64,000 nt of DNA from Bacteroidia bacterium (GTDB lineage: Bacteria; Bacteroidota; Bacteroidia; J057): positions 62,001 through 126,000 of the forward strand of contig JAUIGE010000013.1 of NCBI GenBank assembly GCA_030430205.1, read 5' to 3'. This document shows, in pieces, positions 44,859 to 54,255 of the stretch (positions are counted from its first letter, which is position 1; each line of letters begins with the position of its first letter). The notes under the pieces were generated by a model. That model had not been told where the DNA came from. It saw only the letters and a program-made list of their open reading frames with translations, and made no database searches. The translations under genes were made by a program, and so were the position numbers.

Positions 44859-45820
44859 AGCTCTTTTGATAAAAATGCGATGCTCCAGCGGATAATCCGG
44901 CGGTCATCGCTGCACGAAATTAGCGAATTATCCGATTTTAGCCAGAAAATGCGGTTAACACTATGTGTATGTCCCATATTTCGGGCGAAATCTATGACTT
45001 TCAACAGCTGAAAGCTGTGTGTATCCCAGATTTTGAGGGTCTTGTCACGGCTGGCCGTGGCAAAGTGATCGCCATCTGGCGAGAGGGCGATCGCATTGAG
45101 GGTGTAGTTGTGGGCAGGGATGCGCTGTACCAGCTGATGGCTGTTTTTGAGATCCCAGATATTCAGGTGGGCGTCTCGCCCACCACTCAGCAGCAGGGCA
45201 TTTGCCTGCACATACAAGAGGCTGAAAACGGAGTTTTCATGGGCGTGCCACTGCTCCTCTTTTTTGCCTGTATTCACATCCAGCACACATATCTCATGAT
45301 CGCTGTTTCCAATAAATATTTTTCCGATATCCTCTGCCAAAACCATGCTCCGAAGGTGACTTTCACTTAATCTCCGAAAACTTTTTTCGAAAAAGTCAGT
45401 CAGAGAGACTTCTGACAGGTACCCCCCTCCATGGAGGATATACAGGCTTTGGCTGCTTTTGCGGTAAACAAATTGATAAATGGCATCCTGGCTGCGGGCA
45501 TATTGGTGCAAAATTTTCTTTTCCTTCAGGTCAATAAAATAAATACTCCCTGTACTACTTCCGGCAACCAGCATGTCACGGGCTGCTATATGTTCCAGTG
45601 CATACACAGAGCCGGCTATACGCAGTATGCCCTCTCCCTGCCTTGCTTCTGAAAGCAAATCCCATCTCACAACCAGGCCATCATCTCCCGAACTGAAGAG
45701 CCAGCGCTCATCTTCGCTCAGGGCAAGGGCAAAAATAGAACCCTTATGCCCACTGTATTCACAGACTTTTTCAATTTGTAGCTGCTTACCCAATTTCTTT
45801 CCCGTTTCTTTCTTTCCCAT
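44855..45820 (-). CDS. WD40-repeat protein coupled to the DivIVA-domain gene
   Basis: This 321-residue protein starts at the ATG at 45820 (MGKKETGKKLG); a TTG three codons earlier is less likely. It has about seven WD40 blades (GHKGSIFALALSEDERWLFS, HENSVFSLLYVQANALLLSG, NYTLNAIALSPDGDHFATAS..KTLKIWD), enough for one propeller. There is no signal peptide, so it is cytoplasmic. The 4-base overlap with the DivIVA-domain gene suggests the products act together at the membrane. Confidence 0.92.
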   Translation of the reverse strand: MGKKETGKKLGKQLQIEKVCEYSGHKGSIFALALSEDERWLFSSGDDGLVVRWDLLSEARQGEGILRIAGSVYALEHIAARDMLVAGSSTGSIYFIDLKEKKILHQYARSQDAIYQFVYRKSSQSLYILHGGGYLSEVSLTDFFEKSFRRLSESHLRSMVLAEDIGKIFIGNSDHEICVLDVNTGKKEEQWHAHENSVFSLLYVQANALLLSGGRDAHLNIWDLKNSHQLVQRIPAHNYTLNAIALSPDGDHFATASRDKTLKIWDTHSFQLLKVIDFARNMGHTHSVNRIFWLKSDNSLISCSDDRRIIRWSIAFLSKEL

Positions 45821-45826
45821 TTGTGC

Positions 45827-45834
45827 CAAACATA
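45827..45834 (-). promoter_or_regulatory. Bacteroidetes -7 element TATGTTTG upstream of WD40 gene
   Basis: On the minus strand TATGTTTG matches TAnnTTTG and ends 6 bases before the ATG at 45820, implying a very short leader. It is the candidate promoter for the WD40/DivIVA pair. Confidence 0.45.
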
Positions 45835-45968
45835 CAGTTTTTTCCCAATTCCTTATTAACTTGCACGGGATTTTTAGCTATACAAAAGGATAAAATTTCT
45901 GATCCTATCATGTGAAAATCAACTTGTTAGCTCAGCCAATCTACTTCATAGCAACAATAATTAAAGAC

Positions 45969-47054
45969 ATGTCAAAGAAAACCGTTTTATATCCCATACA
46001 TGAAAAATTAGGGGCAAAACTGATTCCATTTGCAGGCTATGACATGCCTGTCCGCTATTCCGGGGACAAACATGAGCACATGGCGATAAGGGAAAAAGTA
46101 GGCGTTTTTGATGTCTCACATATGGGTGAATTCATCATTCGTGGCCCTCAGGCGTTGACCCTCATTCAAAAGGTCACTTCCAATGACGCCTCCAAACTCT
46201 ATCCCGGTAAAGCCCAGTATACCTGCATGCCTAACCATGAGGGAGGGATTGTAGATGACCTGATTGTTTATTGTATCCGCGATGAGCAGTATATGCTGGT
46301 AGTAAATGCTTCCAACATTGAGAAGGACTGGAATTGGATCCAGGCGAGCAATGATATGGGTGCTGAAATGATTGATATTTCGGAGGAAACAGCGCTTTTG
46401 GCTGTCTCCGGGCCTCTGGCTGCCGCCACTTTGCAGAAGCTGACGGATCGCGACATGGGCGCTATGAAGACGTATGAGTTGTTTAAGGATACCTTTAATG
46501 GGGCAGAAAAAACAGTTGTAGCAAGTACCGGATATACCGGCGAGCGCACCTACGAAATTTTCATGTACAAAGAGCATGCGGAGCGCATGTGGAACGATAT
46601 CATGGCCGCAGGCGAAGAGTTTGGGATCATTCCGGCGGGACTGGGAGCGCGTGATACCCTGCGCCTGGAGATGGGCTATATGCTCTATGGCAATGACATC
46701 AATGACGAGATTTCTCCCCTGGAGGCCGGGCTCGGCTGGATCACCAAGCTGAAAAAAGGGCCATTTAACGGCTCCGAAGTGATCGCTAAACTCAAAGAAG
46801 ATGGCATCAAGCGTAAGCTGGTAGGTTTTAAGATGATAGAGCGAGGTATCCCTCGGGCAGGCTATGAGCTTGCTCATGAAGGAAAGCTCATCGGTACCAT
46901 CACCTCAGGGACCATGAGTCCCCTGCTCAATGAAGGCATTGGCCTGGGTTATGTACCCGTTGAGCTTGCGCAGCAAGGCCAGGAGATTGATGTCATCATT
47001 CGTAACAAAAATGTAAAGGCTCAGATTGTAAAAACGCCTTTCATCGAGAAATAG
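45969..47054 (+). CDS. gcvT: Glycine cleavage system T protein (aminomethyltransferase)
   Basis: This 361-residue protein starts at the ATG at 45969 (MSKKTVLYPIHEKLGAK); the earlier in-frame codon adds a non-conserved extension. GcvT transfers the methylene group from the H-protein-bound aminomethyl to tetrahydrofolate. Seen: FAGYDMPVRYSG, VGVFDVSHMGEF, GGIVDDLIVY, STGYTGERTYEIF, ARDTLRLEMGYMLYGND and GTITSGTMSP. gcvH and gcvP are not in the window. Confidence 0.96.
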   Translation: MSKKTVLYPIHEKLGAKLIPFAGYDMPVRYSGDKHEHMAIREKVGVFDVSHMGEFIIRGPQALTLIQKVTSNDASKLYPGKAQYTCMPNHEGGIVDDLIVYCIRDEQYMLVVNASNIEKDWNWIQASNDMGAEMIDISEETALLAVSGPLAAATLQKLTDRDMGAMKTYELFKDTFNGAEKTVVASTGYTGERTYEIFMYKEHAERMWNDIMAAGEEFGIIPAGLGARDTLRLEMGYMLYGNDINDEISPLEAGLGWITKLKKGPFNGSEVIAKLKEDGIKRKLVGFKMIERGIPRAGYELAHEGKLIGTITSGTMSPLLNEGIGLGYVPVELAQQGQEIDVIIRNKNVKAQIVKTPFIEK

Positions 47055-47060
47055 GGGATA

Positions 47061-47128
47061 GTTTCGGGTTTTGGGTTTCGGGTTCCGAGTACACAAAACC
47101 CGAAACCCAAAACCCGAAACCCCAAAAC
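47061..47128. repeat. CCCGAAA/CCCAAAA heptamer array forming a perfect 24-base hairpin
   Basis: The arms at 47061-47084 and 47097-47120 are exact reverse complements (24 bases) around a 12-base loop, and each arm is itself built from GGGTTTC/GGGTTTT words. The array begins 6 bases after the gcvT stop and probably acts as its terminator. The same words occur at 13786-13826. Confidence 0.9.
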
Positions 47129-47150
47129 TAACTTCTTAACTCTTCCGACT

Positions 47151-47921
47151 ATGAGACCCTACATGCATGTATGCAACACCCCTGCTCTGATAGATCATTT
47201 TGATGTATCAAAAGCGATAGTGGTGGTAATTGATATTCTTCGGGCTACTACTTCCATGTGTGTTGCATTTGGGCATGGGGCCAAGCTTATGGTGCCTTTG
47301 GAAGATATTGAAGAATGTCGTTCCTATAAAGAAAGGGGATACCTCATCGCAGGGGAGCGCTCTGGAGAGCAGGTAGAAGGCTTTGATATGGGAAACTCTC
47401 CCTATTCCTTTATGGAAGAGCACATCAAAGATTCCAAAATCGCTATTACCACGACCAATGGTACCCGCGCCCTCAAAGCCGCACAGGAGCGCAATGCGCG
47501 CGAGATCGTCATAGGAGCCTTCCCCAATATCACGATATTGGGCGACTGGCTCATCGAGCAAAACCAAAATGTCTGCCTGCTATGCTCAGGCTGGCGCGAG
47601 CATGAAACCCTCGAAGATACCATCTTCGCAGGAGCCATGGCCCAAAAGATCCGCATGCATTTCCGTCCATATCAGGATACAACCCTGATGGCGCGCACCC
47701 TTTACAAAAATGCCAATACACGCAAGCGCTATTTCTTCCGCAACTCTTCCCACTTCAACCGCCTGGTACATCTCAACCTTCAGAACGATGTGAAGTACTC
47801 CATGCGCCGTGATACACAGAATGTCATCCCTCTACTGATAGGAGATGAGTTATATGATATTGCAGGGGTGGAGGATTATAAAGCCTATAAGAAGGAGCTG
47901 CTTGCAAAGCAGCTCACCTGA
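47151..47921 (+). CDS. comB: 2-phosphosulfolactate phosphatase
   Basis: This 256-residue ComB-family protein has VVVIDILRATTSMCVAFGHG, GERSGEQVEGFDMGNSP, AITTTNGTRAL and the LCSGWREHETLEDTIFAGA motif. The enzyme hydrolyses 2-phosphosulfolactate to sulfolactate, first known from coenzyme M synthesis but widespread in bacteria, including Bacteroidetes that make sulfonolipids from sulfonated precursors. MHVCNTP at 47163 is an alternative start. The last codons form a 9-base hairpin (47895-47903 with 47907-47915). Confidence 0.93.
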   Translation: MRPYMHVCNTPALIDHFDVSKAIVVVIDILRATTSMCVAFGHGAKLMVPLEDIEECRSYKERGYLIAGERSGEQVEGFDMGNSPYSFMEEHIKDSKIAITTTNGTRALKAAQERNAREIVIGAFPNITILGDWLIEQNQNVCLLCSGWREHETLEDTIFAGAMAQKIRMHFRPYQDTTLMARTLYKNANTRKRYFFRNSSHFNRLVHLNLQNDVKYSMRRDTQNVIPLLIGDELYDIAGVEDYKAYKKELLAKQLT

Positions 47922-48103
47922 TATCTGCCAACAGCATGAATCCACCGAAATCAACAAGCCCATTTCGCTATGAGTTCTATCATATAGAACCCAGCAGGTA
48001 TTTCTCCGGCAGCTTGTGGCCAAACCTCCAGTTTATTTGGCGAAAGTAAAGTTCATATAGGTTGAAGTCTGGGACAAAAGTTTTTTCATAAAATTTCATT
48101 CTT
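47922..48103. other. Gap between comB and the Nudix gene, nothing recognised
   Basis: I see no frame, promoter word, repeat or RNA-like structure in these 182 bases. Confidence 0.5.
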
Positions 48104-48577
48104 ATGTCCTACATCTCCTCTCTTCGCGCCAAAATCGGCCACCAAAAATTCATCCACCCCGCAGCCCGCATCCTGATCGAAAACGATCAGGGAGAATTTC
48201 TCTTCATCGAAAGAGCTGACAATGGCTATCTCGGCATTCCCGCCGGAGGTCTGGAAGAAAATGAGACCATCGAGCAGTGCATCAGGCGCGAAGTAAAAGA
48301 AGAAACAAATCTTGAAATCATTTCTCTGGAATTGATCGGCATTTCATCCCATCCTCAGCGAGAGTATGTTAGCTATCTCAATGGTGATCAGATTCAGTAT
48401 TTTACCCTTGAATTTTATGCAAATCACTTTCAGGGAAAACTGCAGGCGGATCAGCAGGAAGTGAAAAAGGCGCTTTTTTTGGCAGAATCAAAGGCGCAGC
48501 TTTTGCCGGAAAATGAAAGGCATGCTTTCAGGAGCCTGGAGTATTTTCGCAAAAATAAGAGACCGTTGTTAGAGTAG
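48104..48577 (+). CDS. Nudix hydrolase
   Basis: This 157-residue protein has a complete Nudix box from Gly48: GGLEENE with Glu54, then REVKEET at 62-68 (G-x5-E-x7-REVKEExG-type, with Asn-Leu after). It hydrolyses a nucleoside diphosphate linked to another moiety; the substrate is not predictable. The TAG stop lies at the start of a heptamer repeat. Confidence 0.93.
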   Translation: MSYISSLRAKIGHQKFIHPAARILIENDQGEFLFIERADNGYLGIPAGGLEENETIEQCIRREVKEETNLEIISLELIGISSHPQREYVSYLNGDQIQYFTLEFYANHFQGKLQADQQEVKKALFLAESKAQLLPENERHAFRSLEYFRKNKRPLLE

Positions 48578-48690
48578 GTAGTAGGCAGTTGGCAGTTGGC
48601 AGTGGGCAGTGGGCAGTTGGCAGTGGGCAGTGGATAATGGACAGTGGATAATGGATAATGGACAATGACAGTGGACAGTAAAAACCCGAA
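48574..48690. repeat. Heptamer word-ladder repeat (GGCAGTT / GGCAGTG / GGATAAT)
   Basis: About fourteen heptamers of the CAGTTGG / CAGTGGG / CAGTGGA / TAATGGA type run in register from the Nudix stop codon (48575-48577). An ACCCGAAA word follows at the end. It sits between the Nudix gene and the next gene. Confidence 0.85.
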
Positions 48691-48746
48691 ACTTTTTTGC
48701 AATATTCCCTCTTCGTCACGTTCTATGCTTTTAGAAAAAATAGACC

Positions 48747-50807
48747 ATGAATACATTCCTCAAAATATTTGCCTCACTTTTTTGCCTTTTTTTTCTCCAT
48801 TCTGTTCAGGCTCAGCAGGCCGACTCCCGCTTTGGCTCCGTCCACACGCCCAAAGGGCGCCTGCACATGCTCATCATCTTCATCCGCTATGAAGACTATG
48901 ACTGCAAGCCCAACGCCAAAGCCTGGCCCAATACGGAGGAATTGCCTGCCATAGCGCAAGGGCCTTATAATGAGCTGTTTGATGCCGATGGCGAGCGCAT
49001 CCAGAGAGGCGAAAGCAAAAAAAATCTAACTGATTTTTACCATCTGATGTCGGGTGGGAAGTTTCTGCTGACAGCAGATGTCTTTCCGGTACAGGTACCG
49101 GTAAAGTGGATTCCTGAAGAGGGCGCAGGCTTTTTCAGCCGGCAGGACAAATTGAACGGAGCTGCGATCAACTGGATCGCCGAAAACTACCCGGACTTCG
49201 ATTGGAGTCGCTACGACAATCGCCGGAATCACCCCAATTTCAGGATGGATAACAGCGAGTCGCAGCCTGACAGCCTGCTGGATTATGTCATCTTTCTTCA
49301 CAGAAATCTGGGATTTCAGACAGGCATGGCGGCCACAGGCCGCCAAAAAGTGCCAGGCACGCCCTATCAGGTCACCAGCGGCCTGACCGGCATCAAATGC
49401 AACGCCAGCGAAAAGCATCAGTGGGAATACTTCAAGCATGAATTTGCCCACAACCTCTTCAGCGCACCTCACTATATGGGCGCCAACAAGACAGACGGCA
49501 ACAAGCTCTATGTGCAAAATGGCTGGGGGCTGATGTCCACCCTGAGCCCGATTTTTTTCACTGCCAACGCCTGGGAGCGATGGTGGCTGGGATGGTCCGA
49601 GCCCCAGATGCTGCGCACGGCCGGTAAGTATAATTTGAAGGATTTTGTGACCACAGGCGATGCCATGCGCATTCAGATACCTGGAACCCGCGATTATCTG
49701 TGGATCGAAAACCACCAGAAAATCAATCATTGGGATGATAAGCTTTTTTACAATGATGTCGAAAAAGGGCATCCGCAAACTTCTCCGGGCATCTATATGT
49801 ATGTCGTTGCCGAGCCGGGAGCGGACCGCAACAAGCCGTATTTGCAGACACACAATCCGGCACATTGCAACCTGATGAAAGTCCTCAACGGGCAAGGCAA
49901 TTGGGATTTTGAGCAAACAGGCGAAAATGTAAATGAATACTTCAAGCCCATGGCCTACCGCCGCGCCAAGCCCAACCCCATCGCCGGTCAAAATGACCAG
50001 CAAAGCATACGGGCAGACCAGGACAATGACGGAAATATCCGCATAGGCGTCACTCACGGCAACCGCGATGGCGGTTCAGGAGAGATGGACGACCTCTGGG
50101 CGGAGGAAGTAAACGGCAAAGCCAACATCACCCTCAATGTCATGGGCGATGCCGAAGACGCCTTCCAGACGGGCGATGAAATCGGCCTTTCCGGCATCCT
50201 GCCTGTGCTCAATTATCCTTCTTTTGACAAAAATGAGCAGCGGCTGAGTCCCTATTTGCTGAATGGCATGCGCATCCTCATCGGAGAGAAAAAGGAAGAT
50301 GGGAGCTACGAAATCAGCCTGGATTTTGACGATTGGGAAGTGCGGGAAGACAAACGCTGGTGCGGCAAGCTGATTTTGCCATCACCCGTGACGGCAGAGG
50401 ATCGCTACCTCGATATCAGCCCGGGCACCAGCCTGCTGCTCGATCTGGGAGGCACCCCCGACCGCGGCACGCCGCATCCGCTGACCGGCATCTGCGTCAA
50501 CCCGACCCACTGGGCCGTGGAAGGCGGGCGGAGCCTCCGCCTGCAGGCGGGCAGCAAGCTGATCATCGATCAGCACAGCATACTCGAGCTGCGCGAAGGC
50601 GCGCAAATCATCATCGAGCCCGGAGCAGAACTGCTCGTCAAAGGCCTGGGAAGGCTGCATCTGGCCGCTGAGAGCCAGGTGATCGTGCGGAAGCGCGGCA
50701 AGCTCACCGTCGAGGCCGACGGCTATTTTGAGGCCAGTCAGGATGCTGATATTGAACTGGCCCGGAGGGCGCGGATGCGGCTGAAGGGCCTAAAGCCCCA
50801 ACCCTGA
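48747..50807 (+). CDS. Secreted metalloprotease-like protein
   Basis: This 686-residue protein has a signal peptide at 1-21 (MNTFLKIFASLFCLFFLHSVQ). The region around 231-243 reads HEFAHNLFSAPH (His231, Glu232, His235), an HExxH zinc site like that of M6/immune-inhibitor-A type peptidases, and the context KWIPEEGAG...FFTANAWERWWLGWSE fits that group. The C-terminal 80 residues are a beta-helix-like repeat (GAQIIIEPGAELLVKGLG, LTVEADGYFEA). No type IX sorting domain is evident, so the export route past the outer membrane is unclear. Confidence 0.75.
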   Translation: MNTFLKIFASLFCLFFLHSVQAQQADSRFGSVHTPKGRLHMLIIFIRYEDYDCKPNAKAWPNTEELPAIAQGPYNELFDADGERIQRGESKKNLTDFYHLMSGGKFLLTADVFPVQVPVKWIPEEGAGFFSRQDKLNGAAINWIAENYPDFDWSRYDNRRNHPNFRMDNSESQPDSLLDYVIFLHRNLGFQTGMAATGRQKVPGTPYQVTSGLTGIKCNASEKHQWEYFKHEFAHNLFSAPHYMGANKTDGNKLYVQNGWGLMSTLSPIFFTANAWERWWLGWSEPQMLRTAGKYNLKDFVTTGDAMRIQIPGTRDYLWIENHQKINHWDDKLFYNDVEKGHPQTSPGIYMYVVAEPGADRNKPYLQTHNPAHCNLMKVLNGQGNWDFEQTGENVNEYFKPMAYRRAKPNPIAGQNDQQSIRADQDNDGNIRIGVTHGNRDGGSGEMDDLWAEEVNGKANITLNVMGDAEDAFQTGDEIGLSGILPVLNYPSFDKNEQRLSPYLLNGMRILIGEKKEDGSYEISLDFDDWEVREDKRWCGKLILPSPVTAEDRYLDISPGTSLLLDLGGTPDRGTPHPLTGICVNPTHWAVEGGRSLRLQAGSKLIIDQHSILELREGAQIIIEPGAELLVKGLGRLHLAAESQVIVRKRGKLTVEADGYFEASQDADIELARRARMRLKGLKPQP

Positions 50808-50857
50808 ATCTTTCTAATTTCGATTATTGGCTGCTGGAAGTGCTGGCAACCTATGTA

Positions 50858-50920
50858 TTTGAGCAATGAATAGTTTTTATTAATTGCTCAAAGTGTGTAT
50901 TTTTATGTTACTTGAGCAAC
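50858..50920. promoter_or_regulatory. TTGAGCAA operator-like repeats upstream of the ATPase gene
   Basis: TTTGAGCAAT (50858-50867) and its exact complement ATTGCTCAAA (50883-50892) form a 10-base inverted repeat; a third copy, CTTGAGCAAC, is at 50911-50920. All lie 17-80 bases before the ATG at 50938. Confidence 0.6.
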
Positions 50921-50937
50921 AAATAATCTGAAAATAT

Positions 50938-52365
50938 ATGCCCATTCCCTTTATTGGCCGAAAAGAAGAACAGGAAATCCTAAAAGAAGCTTTGCTGTCA
51001 CAAGAGGCGGAAATGATTGCTGTAATGGGGCGTCGAAGGGTAGGTAAAACTTTTATGATAAAAACGGTTTATGAAAAAGAGCTGGCTTTTGATGTCATAG
51101 GTATTCAAAATGGCGAGTTGAAGGATCAATTGAATATGTTTCGGGACAAGCTACTTGAATATTCAAAAAGTAGTTTTTCTTTGCCAAGCCCTAAAGACTG
51201 GTTTGAAGCGTTCAAGTTGCTAAAAGAATACCTACAAACTCTTCCCAAAGACAAAAAACAAGTTGTTTTCTTTGATGAACTTCCGTGGTTAGCTACTCAT
51301 AAATCGAATTTCCTGCAAGCATTCGGCTACTTCTGGAATAGTTGGGCCTGGCAACAAAATTTGGTTGTAGTCATTTGTGGGTCAGCTGCTTCATGGATGA
51401 TCCAAAAGGTGGTTAACAATAGAGGCGGCCTGCATAATCGAATTACGAAGCGCATTTATTTACAGCCATTTACCTTGTCCGAAACGGAAGTATATTTACA
51501 CGCAAGAGGGTTGAAATTCACGCGATATCAAATCGTGCAATTATATATGGCACTAGGGGGGATTCCTCATTATCTGAAGGAAGTAAAAAAGGGTAAAAGT
51601 GCAGTTCAAAATATTAATGATATATGTTTTTCGAGAAGTGGATTATTGAGGGATGAATTTTTAAGGTTATATCCATCTTTATTCCCCAATGCTGATAAGC
51701 ATATCAAGGTAATACGGGCATTAGCTGAAAAAAAGGAAGGATTAACACGTCAGGACATCATTAAACTTACCCAACTCAATAATGGTGGGGGCTTAACCAC
51801 AGTTCTGGATGAATTATCATATGCTGGATTTATCTCTGTATACAAATCATATAACAAGAAAAAGGGGAAAGTATACCGCTTGACAGATGAATACTCTCTT
51901 TTCTATTTAAAATTTATTGAAAATAAAGAATTCGAAGGAGAAGACATTTGGCACCATTTGAGCCAAACCCAAAGCTATAAAAGTTGGAGCGGTTATGCTT
52001 TTGAAAGTATCTGCCTGAAACACATTCCGCAGATCAAAAAAGCCTTAGGCATTTCGGGCATTTATTCTTTGTCCTCCTCTTTTTACAAAAAAGGAACTGC
52101 CGACCAAAAAGGCTTGCAAATTGACTTGGTGATTGATCGAAAAGATCATGTCATCAATCTGTTTGAAATCAAATTTTACAACAAAGAGTTTTCGATGACG
52201 AAAGCTTATGCAGAAGACCTTCGCCAAAAAATGTGGCGTTTTGAAGAAATAACCAAGACTACCAAACAAATTAGCTGGGTTTTTCTCTCTACTTTTGGCT
52301 TAAAAAAGAATGAATTTAGTCTTGATCTCATTAATACGTCCTTGACGATTGATGATTTATTTTAA
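50938..52365 (+). CDS. ATPase with C-terminal DUF234 nuclease-like domain
   Basis: This 475-residue protein belongs to the archaeal-type STAND/AAA family. It has Walker A GRRRVGKTF (31-39), Walker B VVFFDELPW (Asp113/Glu114) and VICGSAASWM. The central helical region has FTLSETEVYLHARGLKFT, and a winged helix (GLTRQDIIKLTQLNNGGGL) leads into a DUF234-type C-terminus with QIDLVID...NLFEIKFY, a PD-(D/E)xK-like core. The family is often mobile and of unsettled function. It is strongly AT-rich (17 of 60 bases G/C in a sampled line, against 37 of 60 in the next gene), suggesting acquisition. It ends 13 bases before the next gene. Confidence 0.9.
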   Translation: MPIPFIGRKEEQEILKEALLSQEAEMIAVMGRRRVGKTFMIKTVYEKELAFDVIGIQNGELKDQLNMFRDKLLEYSKSSFSLPSPKDWFEAFKLLKEYLQTLPKDKKQVVFFDELPWLATHKSNFLQAFGYFWNSWAWQQNLVVVICGSAASWMIQKVVNNRGGLHNRITKRIYLQPFTLSETEVYLHARGLKFTRYQIVQLYMALGGIPHYLKEVKKGKSAVQNINDICFSRSGLLRDEFLRLYPSLFPNADKHIKVIRALAEKKEGLTRQDIIKLTQLNNGGGLTTVLDELSYAGFISVYKSYNKKKGKVYRLTDEYSLFYLKFIENKEFEGEDIWHHLSQTQSYKSWSGYAFESICLKHIPQIKKALGISGIYSLSSSFYKKGTADQKGLQIDLVIDRKDHVINLFEIKFYNKEFSMTKAYAEDLRQKMWRFEEITKTTKQISWVFLSTFGLKKNEFSLDLINTSLTIDDLF

Positions 52366-52378
52366 GCAAACTCCATCC

Positions 52379-54211
52379 ATGGCAAAATCGAAAATACCCT
52401 CCTACTGGCTGGTAGCCCTCCTCGGCTTAACCCTCCTCAGCTTCAGCTCCATCCTCGACAATGACTTTGTCAATTGGGATGATATGAGGTATATACAGGA
52501 AAATGAAGTCGTACACAGCTTCAGCGCTGAAAACCTGAAAAAGAGCTTTTCGGGAGAAGTCTCCGACAACTACCATCCGCTGACCAATCTTTCCCAGACC
52601 CTGGATTGGGTGCTGGGCGGTGGAAAGGCTTTTCCTTTTCACTTCACCAGCCTGCTTTTTCATTTGCTGAATGTAGTGCTGGTTTTTTTGTTGATCAAAA
52701 GATTGGGGAAGGCGGAGTGGGCAGCGCTGCTCGTGGCAGCGATTTTTGCCGTGCATCCGATGCATGTGGAGTCGGTCGCCTGGGCCGCAGAGCGCAAGGA
52801 TGTGCTCTATGCTTTTTTCTTTTTGCTTTCGCTCCTGGCTTACCTGAGGTATGTGAAAGAAAGCCCCAACCTCAAGTATTTGGCGCTCGCCTTTGGCTTT
52901 GCGCTGCTGTCATTTCTCTCCAAACCAGCGGCCATGCCGCTTCCTTTTGTACTGCTGCTGCTGGACTACCATCAGGGAAGGTCTCTCAAAGAGGCAAGGG
53001 TTTGGCTGGAAAAACTGCCCTTCCTGGCGCTGGCCATCACTTTTGGGTTGATAACCGTCAATATCCAAGCTGAAGATGCCATCCGGTCCATGGATTCCAT
53101 CCATTGGGTAGAGCAAATATCTTTTGCTGCCTATGGCTTTGTGATGTATGTCTATAAATTTTTGATTCCTTTTCCGCTTTTCCACTACTATCCCTATCCC
53201 TCGGTTGATGATATTCCCTTTTACTTTTACCTCATGCCACTGATTGCCTTGCTGATGGTTCTCGCCTCTTTTTGGTGGGGGCGAAAGCACAAGGACCTCA
53301 TACTGGGCTTTTGGTTTTTTGCCTTTATGCTGAGCGTGACCTTGCAATTTGTGCCGATAGGCTCTACCATCATGGCTGACAGATACAGCTATGTGCCTTA
53401 TATCGGGCTGGGAATCGTCCTCCTATGGCTGATAGAGCAGATGGGTTGGGCAAAGGAAAAGAAGATGGCTGTTCCGCGCTATGTGGGCATAGGCGTGGTT
53501 TTGCTGTGGGCAGCGCTGAGCTGGAAGCAGGGCAATGTCTGGCAGGATGCCGAGAGCCTTTGGACAAATAGAATCGAAAATGGCCCCCGCGAAAGCGCCA
53601 TTCCCTATTCGAATAGGGGAGAGTTTTACAAGCGTAAAGGCTTGAATGCGAAAGCATTACGCGACTTTGAGAAAGCGCTTTCTCTCAACCCCAACGAAAC
53701 TGGCGCACTGCGCCAGCGAGCCAAAATGCAGCTCGACGCCGGCAAAACCGCCGAAGCATTGGCGGATTACACCCGCCTCCTGGCCATCGACGATGATGAC
53801 CCCAATGACTGGCAAAATTATGCCATCATCCTGACAAAGCTCAAACGCTCAGGAGAAGCGCTCGATGCGCTTGAAAATGCCGTCAAAAAAGGCGGCAATC
53901 CTGCGCCTCTCCACATGATGAAAGGCAATATGGCTTATCTGAATAACAATTTCTCAGAAGCCGCACAGGCCTACCAGGCCTACCTGGCTGCCGAAAGCGG
54001 GCAGGCCAACCTGCAGGTATGGAATATCCTGGCCATGGCCCAGCTGAAGGCAGGACAGCCTGCCGAGGCCTTGCAGACCATCGAAAAGGCCATCGGCCTT
54101 GCACCCCAAAACGGCGTTTTTTACCAGACAAAAGCGAATATCCTGCGCGCCATAGGACAAGAGGGCCCTGCCCTCGAAGCAGAACAAATGGCCCGAAAAC
54201 TTGGGCTTTAG
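52379..54211 (+). CDS. TMTC-like GT-C membrane protein with C-terminal TPRs (copy 1)
   Basis: This 610-residue protein starts at the ATG at 52379 (MAKSKIPSYW). About 11 membrane helices fill residues 1-385. The first loop has the GT-C acidic motif NWDDMRYI, and HPMHVESVAWAAERKDVLY matches the TMTC-family signature. TPRs fill about 400-600 (AIPYSNRGEFYKRKGLNAKALRD...). Eukaryotic TMTC proteins O-mannosylate cadherins; bacterial relatives are uncharacterised, so a protein O-glycosyltransferase role is inference. Its tandem paralogue follows at 54256. Confidence 0.85.
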   Translation: MAKSKIPSYWLVALLGLTLLSFSSILDNDFVNWDDMRYIQENEVVHSFSAENLKKSFSGEVSDNYHPLTNLSQTLDWVLGGGKAFPFHFTSLLFHLLNVVLVFLLIKRLGKAEWAALLVAAIFAVHPMHVESVAWAAERKDVLYAFFFLLSLLAYLRYVKESPNLKYLALAFGFALLSFLSKPAAMPLPFVLLLLDYHQGRSLKEARVWLEKLPFLALAITFGLITVNIQAEDAIRSMDSIHWVEQISFAAYGFVMYVYKFLIPFPLFHYYPYPSVDDIPFYFYLMPLIALLMVLASFWWGRKHKDLILGFWFFAFMLSVTLQFVPIGSTIMADRYSYVPYIGLGIVLLWLIEQMGWAKEKKMAVPRYVGIGVVLLWAALSWKQGNVWQDAESLWTNRIENGPRESAIPYSNRGEFYKRKGLNAKALRDFEKALSLNPNETGALRQRAKMQLDAGKTAEALADYTRLLAIDDDDPNDWQNYAIILTKLKRSGEALDALENAVKKGGNPAPLHMMKGNMAYLNNNFSEAAQAYQAYLAAESGQANLQVWNILAMAQLKAGQPAEALQTIEKAIGLAPQNGVFYQTKANILRAIGQEGPALEAEQMARKLGL

Positions 54212-54255
54212 CTTTTCTTTCCCTTAAATTGACTTTCATTCACTTCATTTATACC

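Noticed and set aside
49026-50057. Minus-strand frame of 343 codons opposite the metalloprotease-like gene
   Set aside because: Antisense shadow; the plus strand carries HExxH and a signal peptide.
54019-54255. N-terminal extension of TMTC-like copy 2
   Set aside because: It overlaps the TPR end of copy 1 in another frame and lacks sense; the ATG at 54256 leads directly into the real protein.
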